Shown piece by piece: positions 31,585 through 42,393 of a stretch of 64,000 nucleotides of DNA. The notes under the pieces are model-generated. The model did not search any database and was not told the DNA's origin. It saw only the letters and a program-made list of their open reading frames with translations. The stretch comes from Alishewanella longhuensis (GTDB lineage Bacteria; Pseudomonadota; Gammaproteobacteria; Enterobacterales; Alteromonadaceae): positions 442,009-506,008 of the forward strand of contig NZ_BNAO01000002.1 of the NCBI RefSeq assembly GCF_014653435.1, in the 5' to 3' direction. Positions within the stretch are counted from its first letter, which is position 1; every line of letters starts with the position of its first letter. The translations under genes were made by a program, and so were the position numbers.

Positions 31585-33780
31585 TTAATGATGGAAACGT
31601 TTAGCTTCAATAACATCGTCGATTTGACTCACTTTACTCAGCAATTTATTTAACGAGTCGAGATTATAAAGTTCCATGGTCATATTAATTACTGCGGTTT
31701 GCGCTTTGATATCGGAGCTGCTACTCATCTTGGTCACGTTGGCTTTTTCATTAGCCAGAATACTGGTGATGTCTCGCAGTAAGCCATTGCGATCATGCGC
31801 AACGATCCGGATATCCACTTCATAACCTGAAGCATATTTATCGCCCCAGGTCGCATCCACCACCCGTTCCGGGTGTGCATCCAATAGGGTTTTAAACTGG
31901 TCACAATCATCCCGGTGAATAGCGATACCGCGGCCTTGGGTGATATAACCGATAATGGCATCGCCCGGCAGTGGCTGGCAGCACCCCGCCATATGAGTAA
32001 GTAAGTTCCCCACGCCCTGCACCACCACATCACTTTTTACTTTAGGGCTGGGCAGTGGCTTGGTTTTTAAACGTGGATCAATTTCTGGCAGCTCATGCTT
32101 CGGACTTTGGCTCTGGATAAAGTGCACCACCTGAGTCACTTTTATCTCGCCACCACCAATGCCTACTAATAGCTCGTCCATACTATTTACATTAAACCGC
32201 GCTAGCACCTTCGTTGGGTGTTCCAGCACTAAGTTTAAGCGGTTTAGTTCAGCATCTAATAATTCACGGCCAGCCAGCAAGTTTTTATCCCGATCTTGTA
32301 ACCGAAACCAGTACTGTACCTTAGAACGGGCCCGACTGGATTTCAGATAGCCCAAATTGGGGTTTAACCAATCCCGGCTGGGGTTAGGCTCACGCCCGGT
32401 GAGGATCTCAACCTGATCGCCGGTTTTTAATTGATAAGTAAAAGGGACTATCCGGCCAGAGATTTTGGCACCAATGCAACGATGACCAACATTAGAATGC
32501 ACATAATAAGCAAAATCGAGCGGCGTTGAGCCTATTGGTAAGTCAACAATATCGCCTTTCGGGGTAAACACATAAACCCGATCTTCAATAACCTGGGTCC
32601 GTAACTCTTCAGCCAGATCGGTACCATCGGCTAAATCTTCCTGCCACTGCAACAGTTTACGTAACCAGCCAATTTTCTCATCATTGGCAGCGGTCTTACC
32701 GGCAGTCCCACCTTCTTTATAACGCCAGTGCGCCGCCACGCCTAACTCAGATTCTTCGTGCATTTGTCGGGTACGGATCTGAATCTCGATGGGTCGACCT
32801 TGCGGCCCCACCACCACAGTATGAATAGACTGATAGCCATTTTGTTTCGGCGTAGCAATATAGTCATCAAACTCTTTCGGAAGATGACGCCAGCCGGTGT
32901 GCACTATCCCTAGCGCAGCATAACAGTCTTGCACCCGCTCGGTAACAATACGTACCGCACGGATATCGTAAAGCTGTTCGAAGGGCAGCTGCTTTTTCTG
33001 CATCTTCTTCCAGATACTAAAGATATGTTTCGGCCGACCATAAATCTCAGCCTGCAGCTGCGCGTCCTGCATTTTCTGCCGCACGGCAGTCACAAAATCT
33101 TGCATGTATTGTTCACGATCCAGCCGCCGCTCTTCCAGTAAAGTGGCTACCTGCTTGTAGGTTTGCGGATGCAAATAGCGAAAGGCTAAGTCCTCCAACT
33201 CCCATTTTAATTGACCAATTCCTAACCTATTCGCCAGTGGCGCAAAAATCGCATTGGTCTCTTTAGCGGCCAGAACCCGGGTTTCTTCATCAGCGTTCTT
33301 TACATCACGTAAATAGCAAATTTGTGCCGCCAGCTTAATCACCACCGCTCGCACATCTTCTACCATGGCCAACAGCATACGACGTAAGTTATCCGCTTGC
33401 TGGCTATCGGCGCCTTGTTTCACACTGGTAGGAATAGTTCGAATCGCTTCCATTTGCTGGACTGACGTTAACAGCGCACTGACCGGCTGAGAAAAATTGC
33501 CTGCAATTAACACCAGTTCTAGCAAGCCGGCTTCAAAAGCCGGAAATAATAAAGAAGCAATCAGCGAGTCTTGATCCATTTTCAGCTCAGCAAGGATCTC
33601 CACCATTTCCCAACCGGTGCGAACTTGCGCCACTTCATCATCAAGCTGCTGTTGTTTTAGCCAAGCCGCACACTCGAGCAAGGCGCTAATTTTTTTGTCT
33701 GACAGACCTAGCGAGCACAACCACTCTATCGTCTCACCACCATGGTAGCCACTGCTATGTGACTGGCGAACCCTAACCAT
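31585..33780 (-). CDS. relA: GTP pyrophosphokinase RelA
   Basis: Ribosome-associated (p)ppGpp synthetase triggered by amino-acid starvation. At 731 residues it is close to E. coli RelA (744). Order: an N-terminal pseudo-hydrolase domain lacking the HD motif, which distinguishes RelA from SpoT; a synthetase domain (FEQLYDIRAVRIVTE, TPKQNGYQSIHTVV); a TGS domain (VYVFTPKGDIVDLPIGSTP); a zinc-finger region (HMAGCCQPLPGD); and a C-terminal ACT domain. It lies between rlmD and mazG in the conserved rlmD-relA-mazG string. Confidence 0.97.
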   Translation of the reverse strand: MVRVRQSHSSGYHGGETIEWLCSLGLSDKKISALLECAAWLKQQQLDDEVAQVRTGWEMVEILAELKMDQDSLIASLLFPAFEAGLLELVLIAGNFSQPVSALLTSVQQMEAIRTIPTSVKQGADSQQADNLRRMLLAMVEDVRAVVIKLAAQICYLRDVKNADEETRVLAAKETNAIFAPLANRLGIGQLKWELEDLAFRYLHPQTYKQVATLLEERRLDREQYMQDFVTAVRQKMQDAQLQAEIYGRPKHIFSIWKKMQKKQLPFEQLYDIRAVRIVTERVQDCYAALGIVHTGWRHLPKEFDDYIATPKQNGYQSIHTVVVGPQGRPIEIQIRTRQMHEESELGVAAHWRYKEGGTAGKTAANDEKIGWLRKLLQWQEDLADGTDLAEELRTQVIEDRVYVFTPKGDIVDLPIGSTPLDFAYYVHSNVGHRCIGAKISGRIVPFTYQLKTGDQVEILTGREPNPSRDWLNPNLGYLKSSRARSKVQYWFRLQDRDKNLLAGRELLDAELNRLNLVLEHPTKVLARFNVNSMDELLVGIGGGEIKVTQVVHFIQSQSPKHELPEIDPRLKTKPLPSPKVKSDVVVQGVGNLLTHMAGCCQPLPGDAIIGYITQGRGIAIHRDDCDQFKTLLDAHPERVVDATWGDKYASGYEVDIRIVAHDRNGLLRDITSILANEKANVTKMSSSSDIKAQTAVINMTMELYNLDSLNKLLSKVSQIDDVIEAKRFHH

Positions 33781-33845
33781 GCTTTGTCCTCATTTAATTG
33801 CGCCGAACAGCCTCAGTTGCCGTTCGATTTAAGTGCGTGTCATCA

Positions 33846-35174
33846 TTAATGACGACTGAATAGTGCCATAAGTTCCAAATGACCGGTATGGGGAAACATA
33901 TCTATGCCAGAAATTTTTTGCAACTGGTAACCTGCATTAAGTAAAACCTTCGCATCTCTGGCAAAGGTCGCCGCATTGCAAGACACGTACAATATTTGTG
34001 CCGGTTTTAAATGCACCAACTGCGGCATAGCACCTTCTGCACCAGCACGGGCTGGATCCAATACCACTTTTTGATATATCGGCTGATGCCATTCGGCTTT
34101 GCCCCAAGGTAAATGCAAATCCGCTTGCCAAAACTGAACATTACTCAACTGGTTAAGCTGAGCATTGGCCGTAGCTTGCTGCACCATTTTTGTTAAACCT
34201 TCAACACCATGCACTTTTTTGGCTCGCTTAGCTAAAGCCAAACTAAAATTCCCCATCCCCGCATACAGATCCAAGATACAATCATCAGCCGTGGGAGCGA
34301 GCCAATCAAGAGCCTGAGTCACCATCTTCTGATTTAACAGAGCATTCACCTGAATAAAATCATCTGCGGCAAAAGCCAAGGTTAGCTGCTGCTCGGCTAA
34401 GGGATAAGTTGGCGCAGCAGCCCCCGCTTGCCAGTAGTTCAGCTCGCCCGCTGTTGCCTCACCAATCCATATAGCTTCTGGCCAAGCATCAATAAAGGCT
34501 TGTTGCTGCTCTGACGTTAATGGGGCAGTGTGACGAATAACCACATAGGCCTGTCCATCGGCATCTATAACCTCAGCATGGGTAATAATAGCAGGCTGAG
34601 GCAAGCTCGCAACGACCTGCTTTAACACCGTAAAAATAGGTGATAATACCGGGCTTAATACCGCGCAAGTGTTGATCGAGGTCAGCTCTTTACTTGCTGC
34701 CTGTCGAAAACCAACTACCACCTTACGCTGTTTTTTATCGAACCACACACCAATACGGGCTTTACGCCGATAGCCTTGTTCTGGCCCACTTATTATCGGC
34801 TGCCAGGGTAAATCAGCCAGGCCAGTTTGATGACGCAGTAGTTCATCTACACCTTGTTGCTTTAACTTGGCTTGTTCTGGTGCAGCCAGATGTTGTAATT
34901 GACAACCGCCACAACGTTCATAATGACCACAGAAAGGCGTTACCCTCAGCGGACTGGTGGTTAGTACCTGTTCGGTGCGGGCTTTTAAAAAACCAGCCTT
35001 ATCTTCAGTGACACGTACCAGCACTTGTTCACCAGGTAAAGCACCAGTGATAAACACAATTTTTTGCTGATAGCGGCTAATACCGTTAGCTTCATAGTCA
35101 GAGCGCTCTACTAGCAGTTTAAGTTGCTGACCAGTGCGCTGAGCATTTTGTTTAGGTTTATATAGCATTACCAT
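33846..35174 (-). CDS. rlmD: 23S rRNA (uracil-1939-C5)-methyltransferase
   Basis: RumA-type enzyme that methylates U1939 of 23S rRNA. The 442-residue protein has an N-terminal TRAM domain, the iron-sulfur cysteine cluster CGHYERCGGCQLQH plus a later cysteine, SAM-binding LDLYAGMGNFSL and the catalytic cysteine in YVSCNAATFARD. It is divergent from barA and upstream of relA, as in E. coli and Shewanella. Confidence 0.97.
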   Translation of the reverse strand: MVMLYKPKQNAQRTGQQLKLLVERSDYEANGISRYQQKIVFITGALPGEQVLVRVTEDKAGFLKARTEQVLTTSPLRVTPFCGHYERCGGCQLQHLAAPEQAKLKQQGVDELLRHQTGLADLPWQPIISGPEQGYRRKARIGVWFDKKQRKVVVGFRQAASKELTSINTCAVLSPVLSPIFTVLKQVVASLPQPAIITHAEVIDADGQAYVVIRHTAPLTSEQQQAFIDAWPEAIWIGEATAGELNYWQAGAAAPTYPLAEQQLTLAFAADDFIQVNALLNQKMVTQALDWLAPTADDCILDLYAGMGNFSLALAKRAKKVHGVEGLTKMVQQATANAQLNQLSNVQFWQADLHLPWGKAEWHQPIYQKVVLDPARAGAEGAMPQLVHLKPAQILYVSCNAATFARDAKVLLNAGYQLQKISGIDMFPHTGHLELMALFSRH

Positions 35175-35257
35175 TCGTAACAGGTCTTATAGGCATTTGG
35201 TAGTTGATGTGTCATTATGACATGGCTGAGCTTAATTGTAACAAGTGCCGTGCCCTG

Positions 35258-38011
35258 ATGAAGAAAATTGGTTTACGCTTTTGGTTAATCTTGTGCAGTG
35301 TACTACCTGCCCTGTTGGTAGCTTTACTGCTTGGTAGCTATTTTAATAGCAAACAACAACAGGACAGTGAACAACATCTGCGCGAAAGAGCGGCCAATAT
35401 TGCCCTTTCCCTGGCTATTAGCAGCCAGCAATTATTGCAACAACAAGAGTCAGCCGCCATCCAGTCGTTATTGGAGCAGGCTCACCGGTTGAATTCGCCG
35501 CTGGTTATTAGCATTTCGCTGTTTAACGCCGAGGGAGAATTACTGCTAACCAGCAATAGTCAGCATAATTTAAGCAACGAAGCTTTTCACCAACAAACTA
35601 AAAAACCAAACCAACTGAGCTACCTGAATCAACAGCAACATTTATTGGTATATCAACCATTATTAAAAACGCATCCTTTGCGCGAAGCAGCGCCAGGCTA
35701 CCTACTGTTACAGTTTGAGCAACAACAACTTCTGCTGCAACAACAGATAAGCCTGCTTCACAGTGGTTTGTTAATTGCCGTTGTCTTGATCCTGGCTTTA
35801 TGTCTGGCCTTGTTCCTAATCCAAAAGCTACAACCTGAGCTACATCGGATAAAAAGGCAAATGCAACAACTGATGGATGGTCAATACCGGGTACGTTCTT
35901 ATCCGCTGAGTATTCGCGAAATGGACCTTTTGCAAGCAGGGGTGCTGCAACTGGCTGAGCGTTTGGCCAGGTTAGAGCAAGAGATGCAACAAAATATCGA
36001 ACAAGTGACCAGCGATTTACAACAAAGCATGGAACAGCTGGAAATTCAAAATATCCAACTCGATTTTGCTAAACGAAAAGCCCTGGAAGATAACCGGCAA
36101 AAATCAGATTTCTTAGCCAAAATGAGCCATGAGCTGCGCACCCCACTCAACGCCGTTATCGGCTTTACCCGGCAACTACTAAAAACACCACTAAGCCATC
36201 ATCAAAGCGATTACCTGCATACCATCCAAAAATCCGCCAACAGTTTATTAAACCTGGTAAATGATGTCCTCGATTTCTCCCGGCTGGAGGAAGGCCGGAT
36301 GTCAATTAATCCAGAACCTTTCTCACTGCGCGATACCCTCAATGACGCCACAGAATTACTGGCCGCAAATGCGTTTGATAAACAATTAGAACTTGTCTTA
36401 GTGTTTGAACCTGAGTGCCCAGATGATGTTATTGCAGATCCTGCCAGGATCAATCAGGTGTTAATGAATATCGCCGGTAATGCCATTAAGTTCACGGAAC
36501 ACGGGAGTATCGTGATTAAAGTGGATGCTATCCCGTTAAACGAAGAGCAACTGGTGCTCCATATTTCGGTAAAAGACACCGGAAGGGGAATTAGTGAAGA
36601 AAAACAAGGTCGCTTGTTCGATGGCATAGCTCCGATTGAACAAAACGATCAACAAACCGGCTCAGGTCTGGGTTTATTAATTTCCAAAAGACTAGTGCAA
36701 GCGATGCAAGGCAATATTGGCTTCGAGAGTAAGCCTGGCGAAGGTTCTACCTTTTGGTTCACCATTAAATGCCAGCGTCATCAATTATCGGTGGCCGAAC
36801 CCTTACCGTTAGAACTACTGGAACATAAAACGGTATTGTACTTTGAGCCACAACAGTATTCCCGCGAAGCTACCCTGCAACTGTTAACCAGTTGGGGCTT
36901 ACAGGTAACAGTTTGTGCCACCAAGGGGCAGTTGCAACAAGCACTCAATCAGAATCCGCATTACGATATCGGCCTTGTCGGTCGAGCGGTCGCAATAAAC
37001 CAGGTCAATGATATTATTTTGCTGGTACAGCGCTTAAAGACTTATTGTGAATATGTGTATCTGCTGGTAAATACCTTATCCCCCAACTTACGTGAGGCCT
37101 TACTCAGCTCGGGTGCGAGTGCCTGTTTGCCTAAACCAGCCCATATGCGCAAACTAGCGATGTCCATCGCCTTTCCTTATACCCAACCTAATGAGCTGCG
37201 GACGGAAGCAACTAACACTCTGCTCTATCCATTAAAAGTATTAACAGTAGATGACAACGAAGCTAACTTAAAATTGATAAATACGTTGTTACGTGAGCAG
37301 GTGCAATCACTCGATTCAGCTAGAGATGGCGCGGAAGCCTGGCAAAAAACCACTCAGCATGTTTATGACATTATTTTTATGGATATCAACATGCCTGTTC
37401 TGGATGGCATCACTGCATGCCAACGGATCAGACAAAGCTCTCTTAATGAGCAAACACCGATTATTGCCGTGACCGCACATGCGATGGATGGCGAGAGAGC
37501 CCGTTTGATAAGTCTGGGCTTTAGCGAGTTTTTAACTAAGCCACTCGACGAAAAAATGCTGCACTACACCTTACATGAATTTTGTCAGATACAAAAAAAC
37601 AGTCAGAATCAGCAAGGCACTGCTACCGAAGCAACGCCTTTAATTGACTGGGACCTGGCTTTACAGCGTGCTGCAGGAAAACCAGAGCTGGCTCAAGAGA
37701 TGTTGCTGCTATTAATTAAATCGTTACCGCAATCGGATAAACAAATTCGTCAGGCGATTACCGACAATGATCAACAAGTACTGCTACATGCGCTGCATAA
37801 ACTTCATGGTGCTTGCTGTTACACCGGTGTACCTCGTCTAAAAAATTTGCTGGAAGCGCTGGAAACCCAATTAAAAAAAGGCGCCAGTATTAAACTACTG
37901 GAGCCAGAATTATATGAGCTGGATGATGTGATTCAGATGTTGTTAGAAGCCGATACCAATATGCCAGAACCGCTGATTCAAGCTTCCAGTATCACCGTGG
38001 CGCAAGCATAG
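35258..38011 (+). CDS. barA: Hybrid sensor histidine kinase BarA
   Basis: Inner-membrane tripartite sensor kinase; with response regulator UvrY it drives the Csr small RNAs that counter CsrA. Order from this start: membrane segment near residues 6-28, periplasmic region, second segment near 165-190, HAMP, HisKA with SHELRTPLNAVIGF (His near 291), HATPase (GSGLGLLISK), a degenerate receiver-like region, a true receiver with phosphoacceptor in FMDINMPVLDG (near 707), and an HPt domain with LHKLHGACCYTG (near 848). No start has a good ribosome site; the frame reaches 35204, and MKKIGLRFWL is chosen because the anchor follows. Divergent from rlmD; its end overlaps acpS. Confidence 0.93.
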   Translation: MKKIGLRFWLILCSVLPALLVALLLGSYFNSKQQQDSEQHLRERAANIALSLAISSQQLLQQQESAAIQSLLEQAHRLNSPLVISISLFNAEGELLLTSNSQHNLSNEAFHQQTKKPNQLSYLNQQQHLLVYQPLLKTHPLREAAPGYLLLQFEQQQLLLQQQISLLHSGLLIAVVLILALCLALFLIQKLQPELHRIKRQMQQLMDGQYRVRSYPLSIREMDLLQAGVLQLAERLARLEQEMQQNIEQVTSDLQQSMEQLEIQNIQLDFAKRKALEDNRQKSDFLAKMSHELRTPLNAVIGFTRQLLKTPLSHHQSDYLHTIQKSANSLLNLVNDVLDFSRLEEGRMSINPEPFSLRDTLNDATELLAANAFDKQLELVLVFEPECPDDVIADPARINQVLMNIAGNAIKFTEHGSIVIKVDAIPLNEEQLVLHISVKDTGRGISEEKQGRLFDGIAPIEQNDQQTGSGLGLLISKRLVQAMQGNIGFESKPGEGSTFWFTIKCQRHQLSVAEPLPLELLEHKTVLYFEPQQYSREATLQLLTSWGLQVTVCATKGQLQQALNQNPHYDIGLVGRAVAINQVNDIILLVQRLKTYCEYVYLLVNTLSPNLREALLSSGASACLPKPAHMRKLAMSIAFPYTQPNELRTEATNTLLYPLKVLTVDDNEANLKLINTLLREQVQSLDSARDGAEAWQKTTQHVYDIIFMDINMPVLDGITACQRIRQSSLNEQTPIIAVTAHAMDGERARLISLGFSEFLTKPLDEKMLHYTLHEFCQIQKNSQNQQGTATEATPLIDWDLALQRAAGKPELAQEMLLLLIKSLPQSDKQIRQAITDNDQQVLLHALHKLHGACCYTGVPRLKNLLEALETQLKKGASIKLLEPELYELDDVIQMLLEADTNMPEPLIQASSITVAQA

Positions 38012-38355
38012 GCTTGCTCGTCGCTGATACTGAGCCACACCGCACTGACTCCCATCTGTGCCGCCAATTCAGCAGCATAACCACTTAAGGTTAGCTCTGG
38101 CTTGCCGTAAGCATCATTGCTTATCTCAAAGTGTTGAAAAGAGACACCGCGGCCAATACCGGTACCCAGTGCCTTAGCGGCGGCCTCCTTGGCCGCAAAC
38201 CGTTTAGCAAAGTAACGGTCGGGTTGAGAATGTTGCCCGTACTCACTCTGCTCAAACGCTGTAAGCACCCGTTGCACCAAGCGCGGGCTTTGCTGCAAGC
38301 TATGACTAATACGTGCGATCTCGATAATATCTGTACCGAGGCCACGAATAGCCAT
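37978..38355 (-). CDS. acpS: Holo-[acyl-carrier-protein] synthase
   Basis: Transfers phosphopantetheine from CoA to acyl carrier protein. The 125-residue protein has the two signature motifs: GLGTDIIEIARI with the metal-binding aspartate, and FAAKEAAAKALGTGIGRGV. Its start overlaps the pdxJ stop by one base. Its 3' end overlaps the 3' end of convergent barA by 34 bp, so no terminator lies between them. Confidence 0.97.
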   Translation of the reverse strand: MAIRGLGTDIIEIARISHSLQQSPRLVQRVLTAFEQSEYGQHSQPDRYFAKRFAAKEAAAKALGTGIGRGVSFQHFEISNDAYGKPELTLSGYAAELAAQMGVSAVWLSISDEQAYACATVILEA

Positions 38356-39086
38356 CAGCGCCGAGCCTCCACCATCAAACGCTTCATTTCAGCCACTGCT
38401 GGGCCTAAACCTGTAAAAATAGCGCGAGCGATAATGGCATGACCGATATTCAGTTCATACATTTCTGGGATAGCCGCTATAGGCTGCACATTATGGTAAT
38501 GTAAACCATGTCCCGCATTAACAATTAGCCCAAGCGATGAAGCATAGGCCGCAGCTGCAGCAATCCGCGCTAACTCTGCCTGCTGCACAGCCGCTTGCGT
38601 TGCTTCTGCATACTTACCGGTATGGATTTCAATATAGGGTGCACCGCTTGCTGCAGCAGCTTCGATTTGCTTTTTATCCGCATCAATAAACAGAGACACC
38701 AAAATATCAGCCTCTTTTAACTGTGTTACGGCATCAGCAATACGGCTCAGTTGACCCGCGACCTCCAAACCGCCCTCCGTTGTCAGCTCTGCCCGTTTCT
38801 CTGGTACTAAACAACTAAAATGTGGCTGCAACTTGCAGGCGATAGCTAACATTTCATCTGTTACGGCCATTTCAAAATTTAGTCGGGTGGCGATAGTATC
38901 TCGCAGAATAAATACATCGCGATCAATAATATGGCGACGATCTTCCCGTAGATGCACAGTAATGCCATCTGCGCCCGCTTGCTCAGCCATTAGCGCGGCA
39001 TGCACTGGCTCAGGATAGTAAGTGCCACGGGCATTACGTACCGTAGCGACATGGTCAATATTAACCCCTAAATAAATTGCGCTCAT
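38355..39086 (-). CDS. pdxJ: Pyridoxine 5'-phosphate synthase
   Basis: Last step of de novo vitamin B6 synthesis. The 243-residue TIM-barrel protein has the conserved start [30 protein letters not shown] and the C-terminal [11 protein letters not shown]. It lies 11 bp after recO and overlaps acpS by one base, the standard era-recO-pdxJ-acpS order. Confidence 0.98.
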   Translation of the reverse strand: MSAIYLGVNIDHVATVRNARGTYYPEPVHAALMAEQAGADGITVHLREDRRHIIDRDVFILRDTIATRLNFEMAVTDEMLAIACKLQPHFSCLVPEKRAELTTEGGLEVAGQLSRIADAVTQLKEADILVSLFIDADKKQIEAAAASGAPYIEIHTGKYAEATQAAVQQAELARIAAAAAYASSLGLIVNAGHGLHYHNVQPIAAIPEMYELNIGHAIIARAIFTGLGPAVAEMKRLMVEARR

Positions 39087-39097
39087 TTATTGCTCCA

Positions 39098-39856
39098 TTA
39101 CGACGACGAGGCCGATGACGGTTTAACCTTGACAAGTTGGCTAAACAACGCCCGGCTAGCCAGTGGTTTTTCACCCAATAAGGGCGTTAATAGTTGTCGA
39201 CTAAGTTGTTTGGCCGCGAGCAAAACGCCTTGCTGCTGCCAATCAGCCGCAGCTATCGCCAACAGCAGTTGGCCTTGCCAGCAGTCACCAGCCAGCTTTG
39301 TACATGGCTTGCTAAGGCTGAGATCAGCTGTTGCAGCAATAAAGCCTTGCTCTGGCAGATAATGATAATAGTACTCTGGTTGAATTGGCTGTTGCATAGC
39401 ATCATATTGCCAGTCCGGCAACACCCCAAGCTCTGCCAGCAGCGCGAATTCAAATTGGCGCAGACAGGGCTCCAATAACTCGGGTTGCTGCTGTGCCTGA
39501 GCAAGCGCTGTTAGTGCCGCCTGATAATGCGTAAATAACCATTCTGAGGCGAGATCTGCCGGCCAAAGTCGGCAAATTAGCTCATTAATATAGATACCAC
39601 TAAATAACACCTTACCATTAAACACATAAGCAGGGGCTTGCTCTTCTAACTGTCTTACCGTTTGCAAATTGCTGCGTCCGACCAAAGCTACGGAGAAGAG
39701 CTGAAATGGCTGTAAGGCCCGATGCTGTTTACCGCTGCGGCGGCGAATCACCGCCGTTAAGCGACCTTGCTCTGGCAATAGCAGTTGTAAAAATAGCTTA
39801 TCTTCCTGATAGGGACGGCTGTGCAAAATATAGGCAGGCCATAAGTTGCCGTCCAT
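39098..39856 (-). CDS. recO: DNA repair protein RecO
   Basis: Loads RecA onto SSB-coated DNA with RecR. The 252-residue protein has an N-terminal OB fold (AYILHSRPYQEDKLFLQLL) and a helical C-terminal domain, with the family motif LRQFEFALLAELGVLPDW near residue 130. It lies 8 bp after era and 11 bp before pdxJ. Its partner RecA is broken in this sequence, but recO looks intact. Confidence 0.95.
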   Translation of the reverse strand: MDGNLWPAYILHSRPYQEDKLFLQLLLPEQGRLTAVIRRRSGKQHRALQPFQLFSVALVGRSNLQTVRQLEEQAPAYVFNGKVLFSGIYINELICRLWPADLASEWLFTHYQAALTALAQAQQQPELLEPCLRQFEFALLAELGVLPDWQYDAMQQPIQPEYYYHYLPEQGFIAATADLSLSKPCTKLAGDCWQGQLLLAIAAADWQQQGVLLAAKQLSRQLLTPLLGEKPLASRALFSQLVKVKPSSASSS

Positions 39857-39864
39857 AATGGCGG

Positions 39865-40776
39865 TTAGTCTTCGCCGTAACCAAGACTTCGCAGGGCTCG
39901 TTCATCATCAGCCCAGCCAGATTTAACCTTCACCCATACCTGCAGAAATACCGGAGCATCTAGCATATCCGCCATATCAAGTCGGGCTTCAGTGGCGATT
40001 TGTTTAATACGTTCGCCTTTATTACCGATCACCATCCTTTTCTGGCTTTCGCGCTCTACCAATACTAAGGCCGCGATATGAAAATGCTTCTCTTCCCATT
40101 TAAAGCGCTCAATTTCCACCGTTACGGCATACGGCAGCTCATCACCTAGAAAGCGCATCAATTTCTCACGAACAATTTCAGCCGCCATAAAACGCTGTGA
40201 GCGATCAGTAATATAATCGTCTGGAAAGAAAAACTCGCATGGTGGCAATTGTTGTTGAACCACTTTACGTAGTGCCGTTACATTATCTCCGGTTTCAGCG
40301 GAGAGAGGCACTACATCTAAAAAGTTTAATTGGCTACCAAGCCATTGCAGATGTGGCAATAACTCTGCTTTATCTTTGTATAAATCGACTTTATTCACCA
40401 CCAAAATGACCGGCTTTTTCGCCGCAATCAGTTTGTTCAGCACCATTTGATCATCATCATGCCAGCGGGTACCTTCCACCACAAAAAGTACAAACTCAAC
40501 ATCAAGAATTGAAGATGCGGCAGCTTTATTCATTAACCGATTAATGGCCCGCTTCTCTTCGATATGTAAGCCAGGTGTATCCACATAAACCGTTTGAAAA
40601 TTTTCTTGGGTATCAATACCGACAATGCGATGACGGGTGGTTTGCGGTTTTTTTGAGGTGATACTGACTTTTTGCCCAACCAACTTGTTAAGCAGCGTTG
40701 ATTTACCGACATTCGGCCGGCCCACAATAGCCACCAGGCCAGCATAGGTAGTAACAACGCTAGTGTTATCTGTCAT
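39865..40776 (-). CDS. era: GTPase Era
   Basis: Ras-like GTPase that binds the 3' end of 16S rRNA and helps 30S assembly. The 303-residue protein has G1 [15 protein letters not shown]3 DTPGLH, G4 NKVD and a C-terminal KH domain ([16 protein letters not shown]). The frame is open 47 codons further upstream, but that part overlaps rnc and is not family-like; MTDNTSVV, overlapping the rnc stop by 11 bp, gives the normal length (E. coli 301). Confidence 0.97.
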   Translation of the reverse strand: MTDNTSVVTTYAGLVAIVGRPNVGKSTLLNKLVGQKVSITSKKPQTTRHRIVGIDTQENFQTVYVDTPGLHIEEKRAINRLMNKAAASSILDVEFVLFVVEGTRWHDDDQMVLNKLIAAKKPVILVVNKVDLYKDKAELLPHLQWLGSQLNFLDVVPLSAETGDNVTALRKVVQQQLPPCEFFFPDDYITDRSQRFMAAEIVREKLMRFLGDELPYAVTVEIERFKWEEKHFHIAALVLVERESQKRMVIGNKGERIKQIATEARLDMADMLDAPVFLQVWVKVKSGWADDERALRSLGYGED

Positions 40777-41440
40777 CTTTAATCTTTTCCAGTGCATACT
40801 GAGCAGCATCCTGCTCAGCTTTACGCCGGGATGAGCCGGTCGCAGTAATAGGTGCCATACCCGGCACGGTGCAACGTACCGTAAAGGTTTGCTGGTGTGC
40901 TTCGCCAACAGTGGCAATCACATCATAAGTGGGCAAAGGTTTGCGCAAACCTTGTAAATACTCTTGTAACAAGGTCTTCGAATCTTTCTGTTGCCCCGGA
41001 GTGATCTCATTTAAACGCTGCTCAAACCATAGCATAATCTGTGCTTTACATGCTGTCATGCCACTATCTAAATAAATAGCGCCAATAATAGCTTCCAGCG
41101 CATCGGCTAAAATGGACTCGCGGCGAAAACCACCGCTTTTTAACTCCCCTGGCCCTAGGCGTAAAAATTCAGATAACCCTAATTCTTGCGCAATAGAGGC
41201 TAAAGTCACCCCTTTCACCAACGAAGAACGCATACGGGTCAAATCGCCCTCACGAGTTTCCGGAAACCGGGCAAACAACGCTTCGGCGATAACTAAACCT
41301 AACAACGCATCACCTAAAAACTCTAAACGCTCGTTATGTTGCCCCTTACAGCTACGATGTGTTAACGCCTGCTCCAACAAAGCAGGCTCTTGAAACTGAT
41401 AACCTATTTTTCGCATCAAAGACGCTAATGGTTTTTGCAT
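40766..41440 (-). CDS. rnc: Ribonuclease III
   Basis: Cleaves double-stranded RNA in rRNA and mRNA processing. The 224-residue protein has the catalytic signature [15 protein letters not shown] near residue 37, the second acidic site in [15 protein letters not shown], and a C-terminal double-stranded RNA-binding domain ending [19 protein letters not shown]. In the lepA-lepB-rnc-era string; the era start lies within its end, so the two are translationally coupled. Confidence 0.98.
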   Translation of the reverse strand: MQKPLASLMRKIGYQFQEPALLEQALTHRSCKGQHNERLEFLGDALLGLVIAEALFARFPETREGDLTRMRSSLVKGVTLASIAQELGLSEFLRLGPGELKSGGFRRESILADALEAIIGAIYLDSGMTACKAQIMLWFEQRLNEITPGQQKDSKTLLQEYLQGLRKPLPTYDVIATVGEAHQQTFTVRCTVPGMAPITATGSSRRKAEQDAAQYALEKIKDDR

Positions 41441-41449
41441 AACTTACTC

Positions 41450-42367
41450 TTAATGGATCCTACCCAAACGTCCAAAGCGAACGCCAACCGGCACCCAGCG
41501 AGGTAACCAGCTGTTAGGATCTTCACTAAATTCAAAACTCATCCAGATAAATACAGCTTTACCCACCATATTATCCTCGGGTACAAAGCCCCAATTGCGG
41601 CTATCCTGACTATTATCCCTATTGTCACCCATCACAAAATAATGGCCTTGAGGCACAATAAATTCGTCAATGGCCGTGTTAGGCTGCCGATAATAATCAC
41701 GCAGCATCTCCGGACGCATCGGGGTGGTAAGAATATTATGGCTAACGTCGCCAAGCTGCTCTATGTAGCGGCGCTGCGGCATAGTGCCCATAAAATACTC
41801 TGCTTCGGCCTGAAACGCTTGCGATATGGGTTCTAACTCACCGCAACCGGTGGTTTGGCCATCTTGACAAGCCTGCTCAATATACAGCTGCTTCTCACGG
41901 TAAATAATACGATCACCCGGTAAGCCGATAACCCGCTTTATATAATCAAGGCGTGGGTCAAGCGGATACTTGAAGACTGCAACATCACCACGCTCAGGCG
42001 AGTTATTGTGCCAAAGCGTTTTACGCCATACCGGATCTTTAACATCGTAAGAAAACTTTTCCACCAGGATAAAATCACCCACCAACAAGGTTGGAATCAT
42101 TGAACCGGTGGGGATCTGAAAAGGCTCATATAAAAACGAGCGCAATATCATAATACCGGCGACCAAAGGAAAAATGGATTTCGCGGTTTCTATGATGGCA
42201 GGCTCTTTCAGGAACTCCTGCTGAGCCTCCTCTGGAAGAGGGTTTGCCGCTTGCGCACTAGCCAATGCTTGCTTACGTTTTGGTGCTAGTACCAATGCAT
42301 CCAGCAACCATATTAATCCACATGCCAGCGTAAGCAGCACCAGAAAAATTGCAAAATAACCTGCCAT
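41450..42367 (-). CDS. lepB: Signal peptidase I
   Basis: Inner-membrane serine/lysine protease that removes signal peptides. The 305-residue protein has two N-terminal membrane segments (about 3-24 and 65-80), the catalytic serine in PTGSMIPTLLVGD, the lysine in LDYIKRVIGLPGD and the C-terminal box GDNRDNSQDSRNWG. It follows lepA by 26 bp and precedes rnc by 9 bp. Confidence 0.98.
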   Translation of the reverse strand: MAGYFAIFLVLLTLACGLIWLLDALVLAPKRKQALASAQAANPLPEEAQQEFLKEPAIIETAKSIFPLVAGIMILRSFLYEPFQIPTGSMIPTLLVGDFILVEKFSYDVKDPVWRKTLWHNNSPERGDVAVFKYPLDPRLDYIKRVIGLPGDRIIYREKQLYIEQACQDGQTTGCGELEPISQAFQAEAEYFMGTMPQRRYIEQLGDVSHNILTTPMRPEMLRDYYRQPNTAIDEFIVPQGHYFVMGDNRDNSQDSRNWGFVPEDNMVGKAVFIWMSFEFSEDPNSWLPRWVPVGVRFGRLGRIH

Positions 42368-42393
42368 TAAGCGTCCTTAATAATTCACCGGGT

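Noticed and set aside
40777-40917. N-terminal extension of era
   Set aside because: It lies wholly inside rnc in another frame and lacks family similarity.
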